DNA of 64,000 nt from positions 5,332,001 through 5,396,000 of the forward strand of contig JAPVLO010000133.1 of assembly GCA_027257055.1 (NCBI GenBank). Direction: 5' to 3'. Position numbers and translations under genes: made by a program. The stretch is from Cephalopachus bancanus (taxonomy: Eukaryota; Chordata; Mammalia; Primates; Tarsiidae). This document shows positions 1 through 11,640 of the stretch, piece after piece (within the stretch, counting starts at the first letter, position 1; every line of letters starts with the position of its first letter). The notes beneath the pieces were generated by a model. The model did not search any database. It had not been told where the DNA came from and worked only from the letters and a program-made list of their open reading frames with translations.

Positions 1-39
1 AGAAAATGCCCTTTTATATTTTACTTTATAAGCTTTATA

Positions 40-870
40 GTTTTACCTTGCAATTTTTCATATTTAACTTATGTGGCGTTTATCTTTACGCATGGTGTAA
101 AGTCCAGAGTTACTTTATTTTTCCCTATATGGCAAATTAGCTTAGTTTGTGCCATGTATCTAAAATCTATTTTTTTCTCATCTATGTTATTCAAATAGCT
201 GTGGAAATAGCTAATTCTGCTGGTTGAAATTTTTAAAGTGATTTTGTTTGGCAAACTTGCTAACCTCTCTTAATACCTCTAATATTTTGCTTGCTAATCC
301 CTTTACATGTTTTATGTAGATACAAGAAATGACAGTTGCTTGTTTCTTTCTAATCCTATCTCTTACTTTTAGCATAGATATTTTCTTTATATTTCCCATC
401 TATGCTCATAAGTAAAGTGAATCTACATATTTTTTTCTTGTACTTTTTTCACCTGGATTTGAAATCAAGGCTATACTGACTTTACAATATTACTTAGGCA
501 GCTTTCCCTCTTCTTCTATTTTCTGAAATAACTCATATAAAGTTTAACAGTCCTGTAATAATTTGGTAAAACTCAACTCAAAAACTATAAAAATGCTTTG
601 ATTACCATGAAAAATGTTACTGGGATTAGTCTATTAAACTTTTCTAGTTCTTCTTGTGCCAATTATACATTTTATTTTATTTTCTCAAAATTTACTTATA
701 TTCCCTAGGTTTTGTTGTCTCTATTTCATTGATTTTCTTTAAAATTTTCATTATTTTTCTTTCTTTCCTTTCAGTATATTCTCATGCCCATTTTCTAGCT
801 TTCTCTGTTGAATTCTTAGCTCATTTGTTTTGTGTTTCTTGATGTTGATAAATACACTTAAGTCTTTTAT
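40..870 (-). mobile_element. Old L1 ORF2 remnants, antisense
   Basis: 40-200 resembles the reverse complement of late L1 ORF2 (tggtgtaaagtccag near 91-105). 445-870 resembles the antisense reverse-transcriptase region (tggatttgaaatcaaggcta, then tttccctcttcttctatttt). The gap between the two parts is much shorter than in an intact L1, so there is an internal deletion or two separate copies. Frames are broken throughout. Confidence 0.6.
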
Positions 871-1496
871 ATTTCCTCTACATTCTATATTCACTATGTT
901 TTGGTGGCCTCCTAGCAACCTTGTTGGTGAGGAAAGGATTTCCCTGCTTAAAATAGCATGAAATGGCCAAACATAGGACACCTGACATTGAACTCACAAG
1001 TATGATAGCAGTATATTAGTCACTATAGTCACAGCCTGGGAGAGGAGAAGGGCATCAACATGCAGGGTCACAAAGGGTTGCATAGGGAACAGAATGAACA
1101 GGGAGGGCTGTAGGAAGCCGGCTTTGTAGTAACAAGAGAGTGAAGTGGCCCCTGGCTCCCACAGGAGAGTGTGAATGGCTTGTCTGAATACTTCCATGGG
1201 TTTGTAGGGGAGCAAAACCCATCTGTTCAGAGACCAGGTGTGGTGCAGTATCGGCTGGTCTAGCTGATCAGGAAACTAGCTGGGTGGGGAGCCTTTCCCA
1301 CCTGGTGGTAGCATAATATCTGGTGAGATCTGGGAGACTCTGGTTAGGCCTTGTTTCAGATATCAAGGCACATGCTATCAACTCTTCATTAGAGGCTCAT
1401 ACCATAAGCTATGTCTCAGAAATTTCAATGTGTAGTGCTTTCTGCATATTTTATAAATTTTATTGTAATGAACTCTTTAACCTAGAAGTTTAGTGT
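871..1496. other. No recognisable gene or repeat
   Basis: Mixed-composition unique sequence with no open frame or family I recognise. Confidence 0.5.
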
Positions 1497-1499
1497 ACA

Positions 1500-1515
1500 T
1501 ACACACACACACACG

Positions 1516-1562
<47 letters not shown>
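1500..1562. repeat. (CA)n microsatellite
   Basis: About 30 CA units with one interruption (gcca) near 1515. Confidence 0.97.
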
Positions 1563-1566
<4 letters not shown>

Positions 1567-1750
1567 ATTTCCACACATAAAGCATTTTTGGAGCAATTCT
1601 TTTTCATTTTTAAACATCTAAATGTATTTCATCATGGGCAGTAAATTTAGTCTGCATGATGTTGTTTTGAAATCTGTTGAGAAATTTGTTTCCTTTATGG
1701 CATAATCAATTTTTGTGAGTGATTCATTTAAAAATAATATGCACTTTTAC

Positions 1751-1886
1751 CAGGGACAATGGCTCATGCCTGTAACTCCAGCACTTTGGGAGTCTGAAGT
1801 AGGAGGATCACTTGAAGCCAGGAGTTCACATTCAGCCTGGACCACAAAGCAAAACTCTGTCTCTACAAACATAAAGAAAAGTAATA
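1751..1886 (+). mobile_element. Free left Alu monomer (FLAM-like)
   Basis: Starts accagggacaatggctcatg and continues with the Alu left-arm sequence ctgtaactccagcactttggg to ctctgtctctac, then an A-rich tail. No right arm follows. It is more diverged than the dimeric Alus in this window. Confidence 0.75.
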
Positions 1887-2029
1887 ATAATGTGCATTTG
1901 TGTTTGTTTTAAGGGTATAAACATCTATACATGTTAGTTAAAATTTATTAGGTTGCTTAAATTAAATCAGTGCTTATTTTTCACTCTTGGTGGGTCAGTT
2001 ACTGAGAATCATCTTAGAAACTCCACCTT

Positions 2030-2402
2030 ACTAGACTGGATAACGAAAATGTGGTGTATATACACAATGGAATATTATGCAGCCGTAAAGAAGAACAAAT
2101 ATATAAACTTCATAGCAACTTGGATGAATTTGGATTCGATCATACTCAGTGATGTATCACAGAAACAAAGAACAGAGTACCTTTTGTTCTCACACATAAG
2201 AGGACCTTGAACAGTTATAATACTATAAGAAAGTGTTTGGCAGTAAAGGGCACCTGTCAGGGGAGGGAGGTTAGGATTGGCAGTTGAGGGAAACTGCTAG
2301 GGGAAGGAAGGGCATACCTCATCAACAAGGGTACCTGCATAACCAATGTTTGTATACCTAACCCTGAATTGTACCCCACATCCTTATAATAATAATTAAA
2401 AA
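2030..2402 (+). mobile_element. L1 3' end (end of ORF2 plus 3' UTR and tail)
   Basis: A frame contains KMWCIYTMEYYAAVKKNKY, the conserved C-terminal L1 ORF2 motif. It is followed by a 3' UTR with a G-rich run (ggggagggagg), then cctaaccctgaattgtaccccacatc and an A-rich tail. The same 3' UTR occurs antisense at 42485-42700, so both belong to one L1 subfamily. It is 5' truncated. Confidence 0.85.
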
Positions 2403-2682
2403 AAGAAACTCCAGCTTACTAACCCTACTTTCAAAGGCTTCACATTTGCTTGATGGGTCTTATTTTTTATTTTCAACTTTTTAAAATCTTTTTAAATTTT
2501 AACTCAATCTCTTAAGACATATTTTTCAATTGTGTTCTGTTATTCAGTCTGAAAATTTCTGTCTTCTAACTGATGAATATTTATTGTAATTTTTATTCTA
2601 CTAGGACTCATTACTGTTATATAATTTTGTGTGTTTTCTTATCACTCTTTCTGAATTTTCTCTTTTCCTTTTCTCCTCTATG

Positions 2683-3254
2683 AGGGGGAACCCCCCAAAA
2701 TCCTGGAATTATATTTTGGAGGGCAGGCCCTTTGTATTACAGGCTTTTCCTGCTAGGTTAGTGTGCTAGAACCCATCGGCATCAGTGCAGCATTGTTGTG
2801 AAAGGCTGCATTCGGCTTCAGTGCATTTTTCTTTTTGGATATTCTTGCAACGTTCTTGCCCATTGCCTGATGGGTGATTTATGAGCACACCTGCTCATAT
2901 CAGGCTGAGTGTTCAGCAGTTTTTGACTAAAAACAGCATGACCACCATGTCCCACCCTTCTTATTCACCTGATCTCACCCTTAGCAATTTTTTTTGTTTC
3001 TTTGGATGAGAAAAGTCCTCAAAGGGAAACATTTTGCTGCGGGTAAAAACAAAAAACAGCAGAAATACTAAAAGACATAAAAATGGATGAGTTCAAAAAC
3101 TGTTTTGAGCCATGGAAAAAAGTATCTCATTAGGTGTATTGCATCAAACAGAGAGTACTTGGAAGGTAACCAAAGTTTAAACATGTAAGAAAAGATATAT
3201 AATTTTTTCTAAATAAATTCTGGGTGTTTTTTTTTTTAGTCCCCTCCCCCCTGT
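2683..3254 (+). mobile_element. Internally deleted mariner element, Hsmar2-like
   Basis: The ends are inverted: gggggaaccccccaaaatcctggaatt at the left, and at the right aaattctgggtgttttttttttttagtcccctcccccc, which reads similarly on the other strand. Between them are degenerate transposase C-terminal stretches: a SPDL-type catalytic-region motif near 2960, then gaaaagtcctcaaagggaaacatttt and a region matching the end of the mariner protein. At about 570 bp against about 1.3 kb for a full element, most of the transposase is missing and frames are broken. The subfamily name is uncertain. Confidence 0.65.
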
Positions 3255-3977
3255 ATATCAGATATCTCTTGTGCTCTAGCATGCATGTATTCTGCCTCTT
3301 CCCAGTCTCTCCTGCAGGGGTCAACTTTTCATGGTACAACCTGGCAGCTCTTTACTTGGTCTGCATCTTTCATCTCTTGCTTCTTACTCTAGCCAGTAGA
3401 CTTCCTTTGTCTAATTAATTGTAGGACCATTTTCCACAGCTCTTGAGTGCATCCTTGTGCCGGTTCTCCTGCCTTTCCTTCCTTACTTCATTCACCCTGC
3501 CCCCACCCTGCTCACTGGGATCACTTCCCAGAAAAAGCCATCTATAAGTAAGCTCTTGTCTCAGACTCTGCTTTTTGAGACAATCAAGACTAACACTCCT
3601 AACTTCCTTAGAAATACAGAATTTTATTCAGCTGGTATGAAAGTTGCAGATGACATATTATTTATTTTTCACTGACAATTTATTAAAACAGATGCTTTTA
3701 TCATCAACTTCAACAGCTAATAATAGCTTTAACTACCTCCCTTTCCCCTCTAAAAAAATAGATGACTTATCCTGTTCTTGCTTTTCTCTGGTCATCTTGT
3801 TTCTGGTCATTTTGGTATCACATAGGATTTTAGTTTGAAATTAAAATAATTATATATATATCTTGTTTTTCTTCTGGATTTTTGCATTTTGTTATGAAAT
3901 CAAACTTTACTCCTTACATAACTTTTAGCATCTGAGAGATCTATTTCTCTTCCTGCTAAAAATATTTGTCTAAGGAA

Positions 3978-3978
<1 letters not shown>

Positions 3979-4026
<48 letters not shown>
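3979..4026. repeat. (CA)n microsatellite at an Alu tail
   Basis: About 23 CA units abutting the tail side of the antisense Alu at 4030, the usual place for a microsatellite to be seeded. Confidence 0.95.
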
Positions 4027-4029
<3 letters not shown>

Positions 4030-4313
4030 GTTTTGAGTTGGAGTCTTACTCTGTTGCCCAGGCTGGAGTGCAGTGGCATGCTCACAGCCACCGCAGCTTT
4101 GACCTGCTGGGCTCAGGTGATCCTTTTACCTCAGCCTTCCAAGTAGTTGGAATTACAGGCGTGCGCCATCACGACCAGCAAATTTTGTATTTATTGTAGT
4201 GATGAGGTCTCGCCAAGTTGACTAGGCTGGTCTCGAGCCCGTGGACTCAGGCAAGCCTCTCACCTTGGTCTCCCAAATTGCTGGGATTATAGGCGTTAGC
4301 TACTGCACCCAGC
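4030..4313 (-). mobile_element. Dimeric Alu, antisense
   Basis: Runs from ttttgagttggagtcttactctgttgcccaggctgg through both arms to gctactgcacccagcc. The tail is replaced by the CA repeat. Confidence 0.9.
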
Positions 4314-4554
4314 CTACGAATATATTTAAAGAGAATCTTATGTTATAAATTTTTCCAGCCCTATGTCACTGATAGTGTCATAAAACACTAATTTCAAAGA
4401 CCTTTTCCTTTAACATGTTGTGTTAACCAACAATACAGATATTGCTCTATGGTCTTCTTCCATCTAGAGTTGTTGAGAAGTTTGGTAAGAATAGCTAATA
4501 CAAGATGCATATTACATACAAGAAAGTGTTCTAATAACTTTCATATATAAAGGC

Positions 4555-5215
4555 ATTCAATGTCCTTAATGGTGATGTTATTATTATTCCTTTGTAGTTA
4601 TAATCCCCCATTCTTTTCTCACCCTTATTCCTATTTTGATAGCTTGTTAAAGTTTTCTTTTCTTCTCAGCAGTCTTAAATATCAGTATATTGCAACTTGG
4701 TATGACTTTATTTTTCATCTATTCTATTTTATCAGTCCATGGGTCTTTTAAATCTAAGGATTATATATTTCTTTAATTCTGAAAAATTTCTGTGCACTAC
4801 CTCCTCAAATATTTCTTTCCACTATTTATTTATCCCCTCTTCTCATGACTCCTTGTTATACAGATCCTGACTTTTAAAAATTTCTATCTTCTATATCTCT
4901 CTCTTTTCCTGTTTTATTTTCCTGCCTGCTGCTTTCTGGGAGAGTTCCCTATCTGACCTTATAGTTCACTCACTCATTTTCAGATGTATTGAGTTCTTTA
5001 TTTCAGCTCTCTTATTTTACGCCTGGTGTTTTTCCCTGACTCATTCTCACAATGTGTGTGTCCTTTTGTGTTCTCAATAATCTCCCTTATTTCCTTGAGA
5101 AATTTTAGAATATTTTAACTTTTTTTGTTCTATCTGATACATTAATGGTGCTTCCTCTAGCACAGATTGTTCAGTTTTTCTTCTTTCATAGGATGACTTG
5201 TACCTCAAAGAATTG
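4555..5215 (-). mobile_element. Possible old L1M noncoding remnant, antisense
   Basis: T/C-rich sequence with ctcctcaaatatttctttcc, ctcttctcatgactccttgttata and cctgttttattttcctgcc resembles a common antisense L1M noncoding segment. It is strongly diverged and no coding frame remains. Confidence 0.35.
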
Positions 5216-5940
5216 CTGTCTTGGCTGGTAATGTTTCCAAGAGATGTGGCAAAAGCCTAGCCTCTCCGCCACCCTCTGGAGTGTGTTTGTCGCGGGGAGG
5301 CATGCTCCCCCAGGAAGAATGCCTCTGGTACTCCAACTCACCCTCCATCATGCACTGGGCTCGCTCTCCACACTACCAGTTAGATGCCTGCTTGGAATCC
5401 TTCCACAGCTGGGCCGAGGGAGCTAAACTCTGTCAAGAGTTGCCTCTCTGAACTGCAATGACCTCTCCCACTGGGAACTGAGAGAAGAAGAGGGAGAAGA
5501 GGAGGTTTGGGGTTGCCTTCCCACACGTTTGCACTGCTGTCCACCCAAGCTAGAGAGTGTTTTCTGGCTAGCTCTGATCTGAGGATTCCAGTCCCACCCT
5601 TACCCTCACCCCCAGTCTAACATCCTCTGTCATCCAGGATAACTTCACCCTCTCCCAGATTCTCACGTTTCTCAACTCTTCTCTCCTTGGCATCCCTGGG
5701 ATTAGTTGGAGAAAGTCAGCACCTAGAGTCAGGACACTGTGTTGACAGGACCAGTTGAGTACTTTCCAAGAACTCCTCACCAGATCCCAGTGCCCACTTC
5801 CAGCACATACCTAAGAAAACACATCCAGAATATGCTTGGGCTGAGTCTTCCACCTGGAAGGGCTTAGCTCTACTATGAAGAAGAGATTGGCATTGGGGTG
5901 GCCGTTATGTCCCAAGATAAGTAGCTTTTAGAAGGGTCAT
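5216..5940. other. No recognisable gene or repeat
   Basis: Moderately GC-rich unique sequence. Short open frames occur on both strands but none has recognisable content. Confidence 0.4.
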
Positions 5941-5946
5941 AGCTAG

Positions 5947-6088
5947 GGCAAGACAGCATGGCAGGTAAGATGGCACGATGGGCAAAACAGCACAATGGCA
6001 AGATGGCATAATAGGCAAGATGGCATGATGGACAAGATAGCATGATAGGCAAACCAGCATGATGGCAAGATGGCATAATGGGCAAGAC
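5947..6088. repeat. Minisatellite, about 9 copies of a 16-17 bp unit
   Basis: Imperfect copies of GGCAAGATGGCATGATG, with variants such as ggcaaaacagcacaatg and ggcaaaccagcatgatg. All copies differ, so it looks old and possibly stable. Antisense frames give a repetitive Cys/His/Leu-rich peptide that is an artefact of the repeat. Confidence 0.9.
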
Positions 6089-6389
6089 GTGGGCCTCCAA
6101 CCAAATGCAGATAATGTGTCATCCATCTCCTCTTTCTCTTGTTTTCTTCTCTCTCTCTGTCCTTCCCATTCTCTCCCCCTCTCTCTGCATGTAAACTAAT
6201 CAGAAGCCATTTGCCCACTGCCCTTCGAATCTGCACAGTGGGGTGCAGGCAAAAGCGGATTTGCAGCGGGAAGTTTGGTGGAAGGGCAAAAAGAAATGCT
6301 TCCCTCCATGGCCAGAGGATTATGTGCAGACAGGTAGGATGGATCTGACTCTGAAATGAAGATGCTCCAGTGCAGTTTTTCTAATAACA

Positions 6390-7500
6390 AGAGGTGATTC
6401 TTACAAGCAAAACGCCGTGTGGTTCTTCTTTGCTCTTTTAATTACAATGTCCCTTTCATTTCTATCATTAACTTGCCTCCTGCCAGAAGCAAGTCAAATC
6501 AGTGAGTAAAAATGCTTGGATTAGTTACTCCACATGACCTAGGTTTGACAGAAGAAAAAATTTACCAGAAATCCACAGTCAATTTTTATTTTCTCCCAAA
6601 GTGACTATGTACAGGGAACTATTCAGAAAATGTTATTTTATTTGCATTCTGCATTTATGTAAATCCTCAAGAATAAATGGTTTTCAATGACATCATCCTC
6701 TCTTCCTTTGTAAGTAGATAATAACTGACGGGTACGCGTTCCAAAAGAAGGATTTCACCAAATAAGGAGCTTTGCGAATGCAAATGCACTCAGCAGCACA
6801 CACGATGAATAGAAAAATAAATTTACCCCCAAAAGGGAAAGCATATACCTAAATAACTGCTTCTTAGGAACGATAATGTTGTTGATTTACTTCAGATATC
6901 CCCAATGTATTCAATAAAGATAAATGGTTTTCTACTCCCGGCCTAGCTAATCAATTTGAAATGAGAGTGCAGAGAGGCCAATAATACTGACTTCTGGTAC
7001 GACCTCCGCCTGGCATCACTCCTCACCCTTCATTGAGACATCCATAATCAGTGGGGAAAATAGAATCATCCATGTATAACCCATCGTGTGAATCTCTGTG
7101 AACTTCAGAACTCACCAACAGCAGGCACAGCTCCAGGAAGCAGAGAGTGGGTCAAGGGATTGTCTGTCAAGATGGAATAAACACCAGGGACCACGTATGC
7201 TCAAGGGAACGTATTTTCCTAGAGTTACACAGAGCTGGAGCACAAAGCCTTCTGAGCAAGTTGACAATAACAATATATTGAATTGTCTTCTCCCAGGCCA
7301 TCGTATTGAAACACTTGATGCTCACTATAAATTTCTCTAGAAGAGCATCACATGACTACTACTGCATCCTCTTTTGCACTGATCCGGCTGTAATATTTGA
7401 TACCGTTGAATACACACCATCTCTCTTGAAGTGACACCTGTCATTTCGTAAGAGTTCATGATTGTCAACACGTGTAATGCACATTAAGCATTGTGCATGC
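6390..7500. promoter_or_regulatory. Repeat-poor island, candidate conserved non-coding element
   Basis: About 1.1 kb with no interspersed repeat I can recognise, in a repeat-dense neighbourhood. It contains an exact POU octamer ATGCAAAT (6778-6785) and homeodomain-type cores (ttaattac near 6437, gctaatcaattt near 6945). The interval between SEM1 and DLX6/DLX5 in other mammals holds many enhancers; assignment here is inference. Confidence 0.3.
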
Positions 7501-7529
7501 ATTCATTTGTGCATATTTCAAATGACCAC

Positions 7530-7690
7530 ATAGGGCAAGAAACATCATGACTGCCATTTTAAAAATAAAGTAGTGGGGCTCTAAGGGTCCTGGTCATTGC
7601 TCAAGGCTCCCCAGCAGCAGAGGAAGAATCAAGAATCAGTCGTGCCATCTCCAAGCCTGTGCTCCACCTATTGTGAGGACACCACCCTAC
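7530..7690 (+). mobile_element. Possible MIR fragment
   Basis: Resembles the 3' half of MIR: ccattttaaaaataaagtagtggg, then gtcattgctcaaggctcc and cagcagcagaggaagaatcaag. Strongly diverged. Confidence 0.4.
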
Positions 7691-7837
7691 ACAATGTGCT
7701 CATGCCCCCTCCCAACTAGGACCCATTTTTCCTCTGGATCACCACCCCCCAAGTCCACTTGAGGTCTTTCCCAGCCCCATCCTCACCCTCAGATTTTCCT
7801 TCTCTCCTCTCTGCTTCAGGTTTTTTCTAGACTTGTA

Positions 7838-7973
7838 TCAGTCTGCTCAGGTTGCCAGGAGTTTATTTTCTGGAGGCTGGAAGTCTGAGATCAGAGTGCA
7901 GCAGGGTCAGGGTGAGCCTTCCTGGCTTGCAGACCATCACCTTTTCGCTGTACCCTCACATGGACTTTTCCTC

Positions 7974-8019
<46 letters not shown>

Positions 8020-8193
8020 CGCACATGTATGTCTCTTCCTCTTCTAAGGCTGGAGATCCCATTCGATTAGAACCCCACCATTATGAACTCATCTCACTTT
8101 AATTATCTCCTAAAAGCCCTGTCTCCAAATATGGTCACATTGGGGGTTATGGTCTCAATCTGTGAATTTGGGGGAAACACAATTCAGTACATA
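7838..8193 (-). mobile_element. MLT1-type MaLR LTR, antisense, with (TG)n inside
   Basis: Antisense LTR landmarks in order: gtatcagtctgctcaggttgcc, tctggaggctggaagtctgag, cttgcagaccatcaccttttcgctg, tcctaaaagccctgtctcc and cacaattcagtacataacaa. A TG repeat sits in the middle. LTR only, no internal retroviral genes. Confidence 0.75.
7974..8012. repeat. (TG)n microsatellite inside the MLT1 LTR
   Basis: About 19 TG units in the part of the LTR that is commonly purine/pyrimidine-repetitive. Confidence 0.95.
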
Positions 8194-8214
8194 ACAAATC
8201 AAGACTTAAAATAT

Positions 8215-8600
8215 CCTCTTCTGCCCTCAGATTCAAACTCCCTCTCCTTATCTCTAACTTCCTATCACCATTTTCCCCTTGAATCCTCCACCCTTGCTTT
8301 AAATTTAACAAGTTCAAAATCCAGTCTCTTATTTTTCTCTGTCACGGAAATGTCAGCACTATTCTATCACTTCAGGATTAAAAAGTTGGAACTAATTGTT
8401 GAACTTTCTCTCTCTTTCAATCCCAGTATTGGTTATTACCAAAGAATTGTTCATTTGCCCTTCAAAGTATGTATCAGAATTGTCACTCCTTTCTTTCAAT
8501 ATCACAGCCGCATCTTCATCGCCTGTATCAGTTGCCATTGCTGTATTTCAAAGCACCCCAAACTCAATTGTAATGTAATTGTTTAGTATTAATCATTCGT
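8215..8600 (+). mobile_element. Possible L2 fragment
   Basis: Weak match to the distal ORF2 region of L2, with no intact frame beyond chance. The 167-residue open frame across 8083-8586 starts inside the neighbouring LTR and is not a gene. Confidence 0.3.
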
Positions 8601-8727
8601 TGGTGGGCTGACTAGGGATTAGCTTATCGAGACTGGGCTTAGCCTGAGCCCACCACCCCTCAGATGTCGCTTCACAGGCTAGCTGAGGCATGTTCACACT
8701 ATGTCTACTAACATTCTATCAGTCAAA

Positions 8728-8976
8728 GCTGTTGTCCAGGCTGGAGTGCAGTCCTGCAATCACAGCTCGTTGCTGCCTCCATCTCCTGGGCTCAAGCAAT
8801 CTTTCCGCCTCAGTCTTCTGAGTAACTGGGGCTACAAGTGCATGCCTGGTTGATTTTTTGTTTTTTGTTTGTAGAGATGTTGTCCAGGCTGGTCTCAAAC
8901 TCCCTGGCTCAAACCATCCTCCTGCGTCAGCCCCCCAAAGTGCTGGGATTTCAGGCGTGAGCCACCACACCTGGCC
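8728..8976 (-). mobile_element. Older AluJ-like element, antisense
   Basis: Both arms are visible: ttgtccaggctggagtgcag to ggcgtgagccaccacacctggcc. It lacks the lineage-specific linker (ACAATAAATC) and GTGGCC hairpin of the other Alus, consistent with an earlier insertion. Confidence 0.88.
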
Positions 8977-8999
8977 ATCCCTACACTTTTGATGATTCC

Positions 9000-10020
9000 A
9001 AACTAATCATGCTCTACTAAGCAGGAAGTAAAAAAATTAAGTCCAAAAAAAATTAAAGTCAGTTTTTTATTTTAAAAACTTTGATATTCCTCTTGAGGAA
9101 ACTGAAATAAATATTTCTTTTGTATATCGTGAGAAATAAAATTTTCTTTGCAGAAAAACAATCAAGATTTATATTGGATATTTAAAATGAAAGCAGACTT
9201 ACAGAGTTTTTATATTAATACCAGTGATATTAGAAGCTTGTCCTAAATGTAACAGTGGTGATGGGAATGACGCTACATCCTCAAGGGTGAGAACTTCGGG
9301 CTTATGTGATGTTTCATGCTGGACGCGGTTAATGGGTATCTCAGAGACTCAAAATCCTTAGTGCAAAGGGCTGCCAGTTACTACCAACACCCCAGTGAGG
9401 GTAGGATTCTTCTCTCTGGGATGTTCACAAGGACTCTAGTTGTCTAGTTGTAAAGGTCTTCAGCTCGGAGGCCTTAATCACCTCCTTTGGAAGGCTCTTC
9501 CCTGCTATCACAGGAAGTATGTCCTTAAGGGAAATGTGCTGATACTTAACCCATATTTTACTTGTTATAGTTTCCTATGACCCTAATTAATACCTTTCTC
9601 TGAGTCTTTCTTTGTGACTCATCCACCAAGCATCACCTCTTCCTCCACGGTGTGTTTGCTGTTAAGATCCCTTCTATGTGGACAGTTAGCCGGCGTCTCT
9701 AGTCAGTCTTAATTGTTAGGAAATGTTTAAGCCTGTAGCACTAATAAATCAGCTCAACATGTAATTAGAGGCTTAACTCTGTGAAGAGAAGATGTAACCC
9801 ATTTGTTAATAATATCACTCAGGTCTTTTGAAAACATTCTTGCTTAAGATAACCGAGTCAAATTAGGAACCAGTCTTAAACAAAATGTCAAAATAATATC
9901 CTCCCAGGACATTATGAGCCCAATTTTTTCACCAAAAGTCCAGAGCTGAGAATAGTCTGTAACTTTCAGGCAGTTATTCCAGAGGTGAGTTGACTCGGCT
10001 TCTGCAAAGCTGATTCCCAG
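9000..10020. other. Repeat-poor intergenic sequence
   Basis: No recognised repeat. 9735-9830 has closely spaced homeodomain-type cores (ctaataaatcagc at 9741, taattag at 9762), so part of this could be regulatory. Confidence 0.35.
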
Positions 10021-10024
10021 CCAG

Positions 10025-10165
10025 ACTTCATGAACATCACCAATGTGCTGGGGGCTTTTATAGATGACTACACCAAGGCTAAGAGAAACCCAGTCACATG
10101 CCCATCACCACTCAGCAGAAAGGGACTTAAACCAAGACAGGCACCTGGGTCTTCTGACTCCAAAT
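10025..10165 (+). mobile_element. MIR fragment
   Basis: Resembles MIR from about its middle: acaccaaggctaagagaaac, cacatgcccatcaccactcag, gggacttaaaccaagacaggc, cttctgactccaaatcc. Confidence 0.5.
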
Positions 10166-11145
10166 CCTGGGCTTATGAAACAGCATCCTCCTGATTGTGA
10201 GATGACAGGATGATCCTCAGGGGGTTGAGTCCTTCACACCACAAGCCTGGAGCCCAGTGTCTGCCTTGCGCTTTCTGTCTCACTATAGAGCATATGGGCA
10301 GAGGAGCAGGTGGGCTCGAGGATGTGGTGTACATGCCACAGAATTCACTTTCCCCACCTTGTAGTGACTCATGCCTCTCTGCTCAGTTTACCACACATCA
10401 TCTCCCTCTGTGTTGTACACATGGCCACTTCCCCCTCTGGCCCTCTCACAACCACCTCCCTGGGTAGACCATTAATGCACCAGCCTGGCATAAGAAAGAC
10501 AAAGGAAGACAGGGGGAGATTGCTTGTGTTGAGTTCTTTCTCCATCGCCGTTGCTGGGCTCAGACTTTCCTGGGCCAAAAAGAGGGAGAACACAACCACT
10601 TCTTCACGCTGGCAGAAGAGCGACATCCTTCTCTCCTTACCCTACATGAAACCCATGGTTCCCAGAGAATCATCTACCTCTAGGGCTTCTCCGATTCCCA
10701 GGAGTGTGGAGAGTTGCTGTCCTCAACCTTCCTCCCATGAATGTGGGGCGTGGGGGGAACTGGGAGCACTTCATCCGGAGCTCACTGGCTTGGGTCTGGG
10801 CTGGAGACTGAGTCAGGATGGGGCTGCCTCTTCCCACATGGTGTTCTGACTTAGAGTGTTTAGAGTCAGATCCAGGGTGCACTTGGGTCCAGGGCCACAT
10901 GACCAAGTGGAGGGGATCAGAGCAGGGCCTACCAGGGAAAACCAGACTTTGCCTGGCAGCTGTAACTAGACAGTGTCTGTCCCAATTCAGCTAAACTTTT
11001 TCTTGTCAAACAACCCCCCAAAAGGATTCACCTGGAAAAATACTAATATATTATGGATAATTGTGTGTTCAAATAGAAATTACAGAAACAGTAGGGTTGT
11101 ACCCTCCACAAGGATCACTTTCTAAAGCAAGAAGCATACAAACCA
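10166..11145. other. No recognisable gene or repeat
   Basis: GC-moderate unique sequence. A 179-codon open frame (10310-10849) overlaps frames on both strands and has no recognisable domain. I do not call it a gene. Confidence 0.4.
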
Positions 11146-11149
11146 TAGT

Positions 11150-11640
11150 CCTTTCTTATCCAGTTTTGCTCTTTGTGGCGTCAGTTACCTGTGGTCAATC
11201 TCAGACCAAAAGTAGTAAATGGAAAATTCCAGAAACTAACAAGTCATACACTTTCCACGGCTGCTCTGAGTCATGTGATGAAATCTCACACTGTCTTGCT
11301 CTGTCCTGTTTAGGACATGAATCCTCCCTGTGTCCCATGTGTCTGCGCTGTCTATGCCGTCCACCCCTCAGATTGACTGTAGCAGCAGTACCAAGTCTGT
11401 GGTTAAGGGTCCTTATTTTACTTTTATTACAGCATATTGTTATAACTGTTCTCTCTTATCTTTAGTATTGTTGTTAGTCTCTTTGCCTAATTTATAGATG
11501 AAACTTTATAATCAGTATGTACATACAGAAAAAGATACACCTTATCTAGGTTCCGGTACTAGCTGCTGTTGCTGGTGTCCCTTGGGGGTTCTGGAATGTG
11601 TCCCCTGCAGAGAAGAAGAGCTGCTGGAGTCAATACTAGC
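11150..11640 (+). mobile_element. Non-autonomous Tigger-type DNA transposon remnant
   Basis: The left part has gtcagttacctgtggtcaat, aatggaaaattccagaaac and gatgaaatctcacactgtc, typical of a pogo/Tigger 5' end. The right part has ttgggggttctggaatgtgtcccctgcag, typical of its 3' end. Transposase coding sequence is absent between them. Confidence 0.6.

Noticed and set aside
3900..4091. Cys/Val repeat frames across dinucleotide repeats (also at 7833, 61427)
   Set aside because: Pure microsatellite translation.
8083..8586. 167-codon open frame
   Set aside because: Starts inside an MLT1 LTR and runs through L2-like repeat sequence.
10310..10849. 179-codon open frame, the longest in the window
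   Set aside because: Overlapping frames are open on both strands, composition is ordinary, and there is no domain, splice context or start context that supports a gene.
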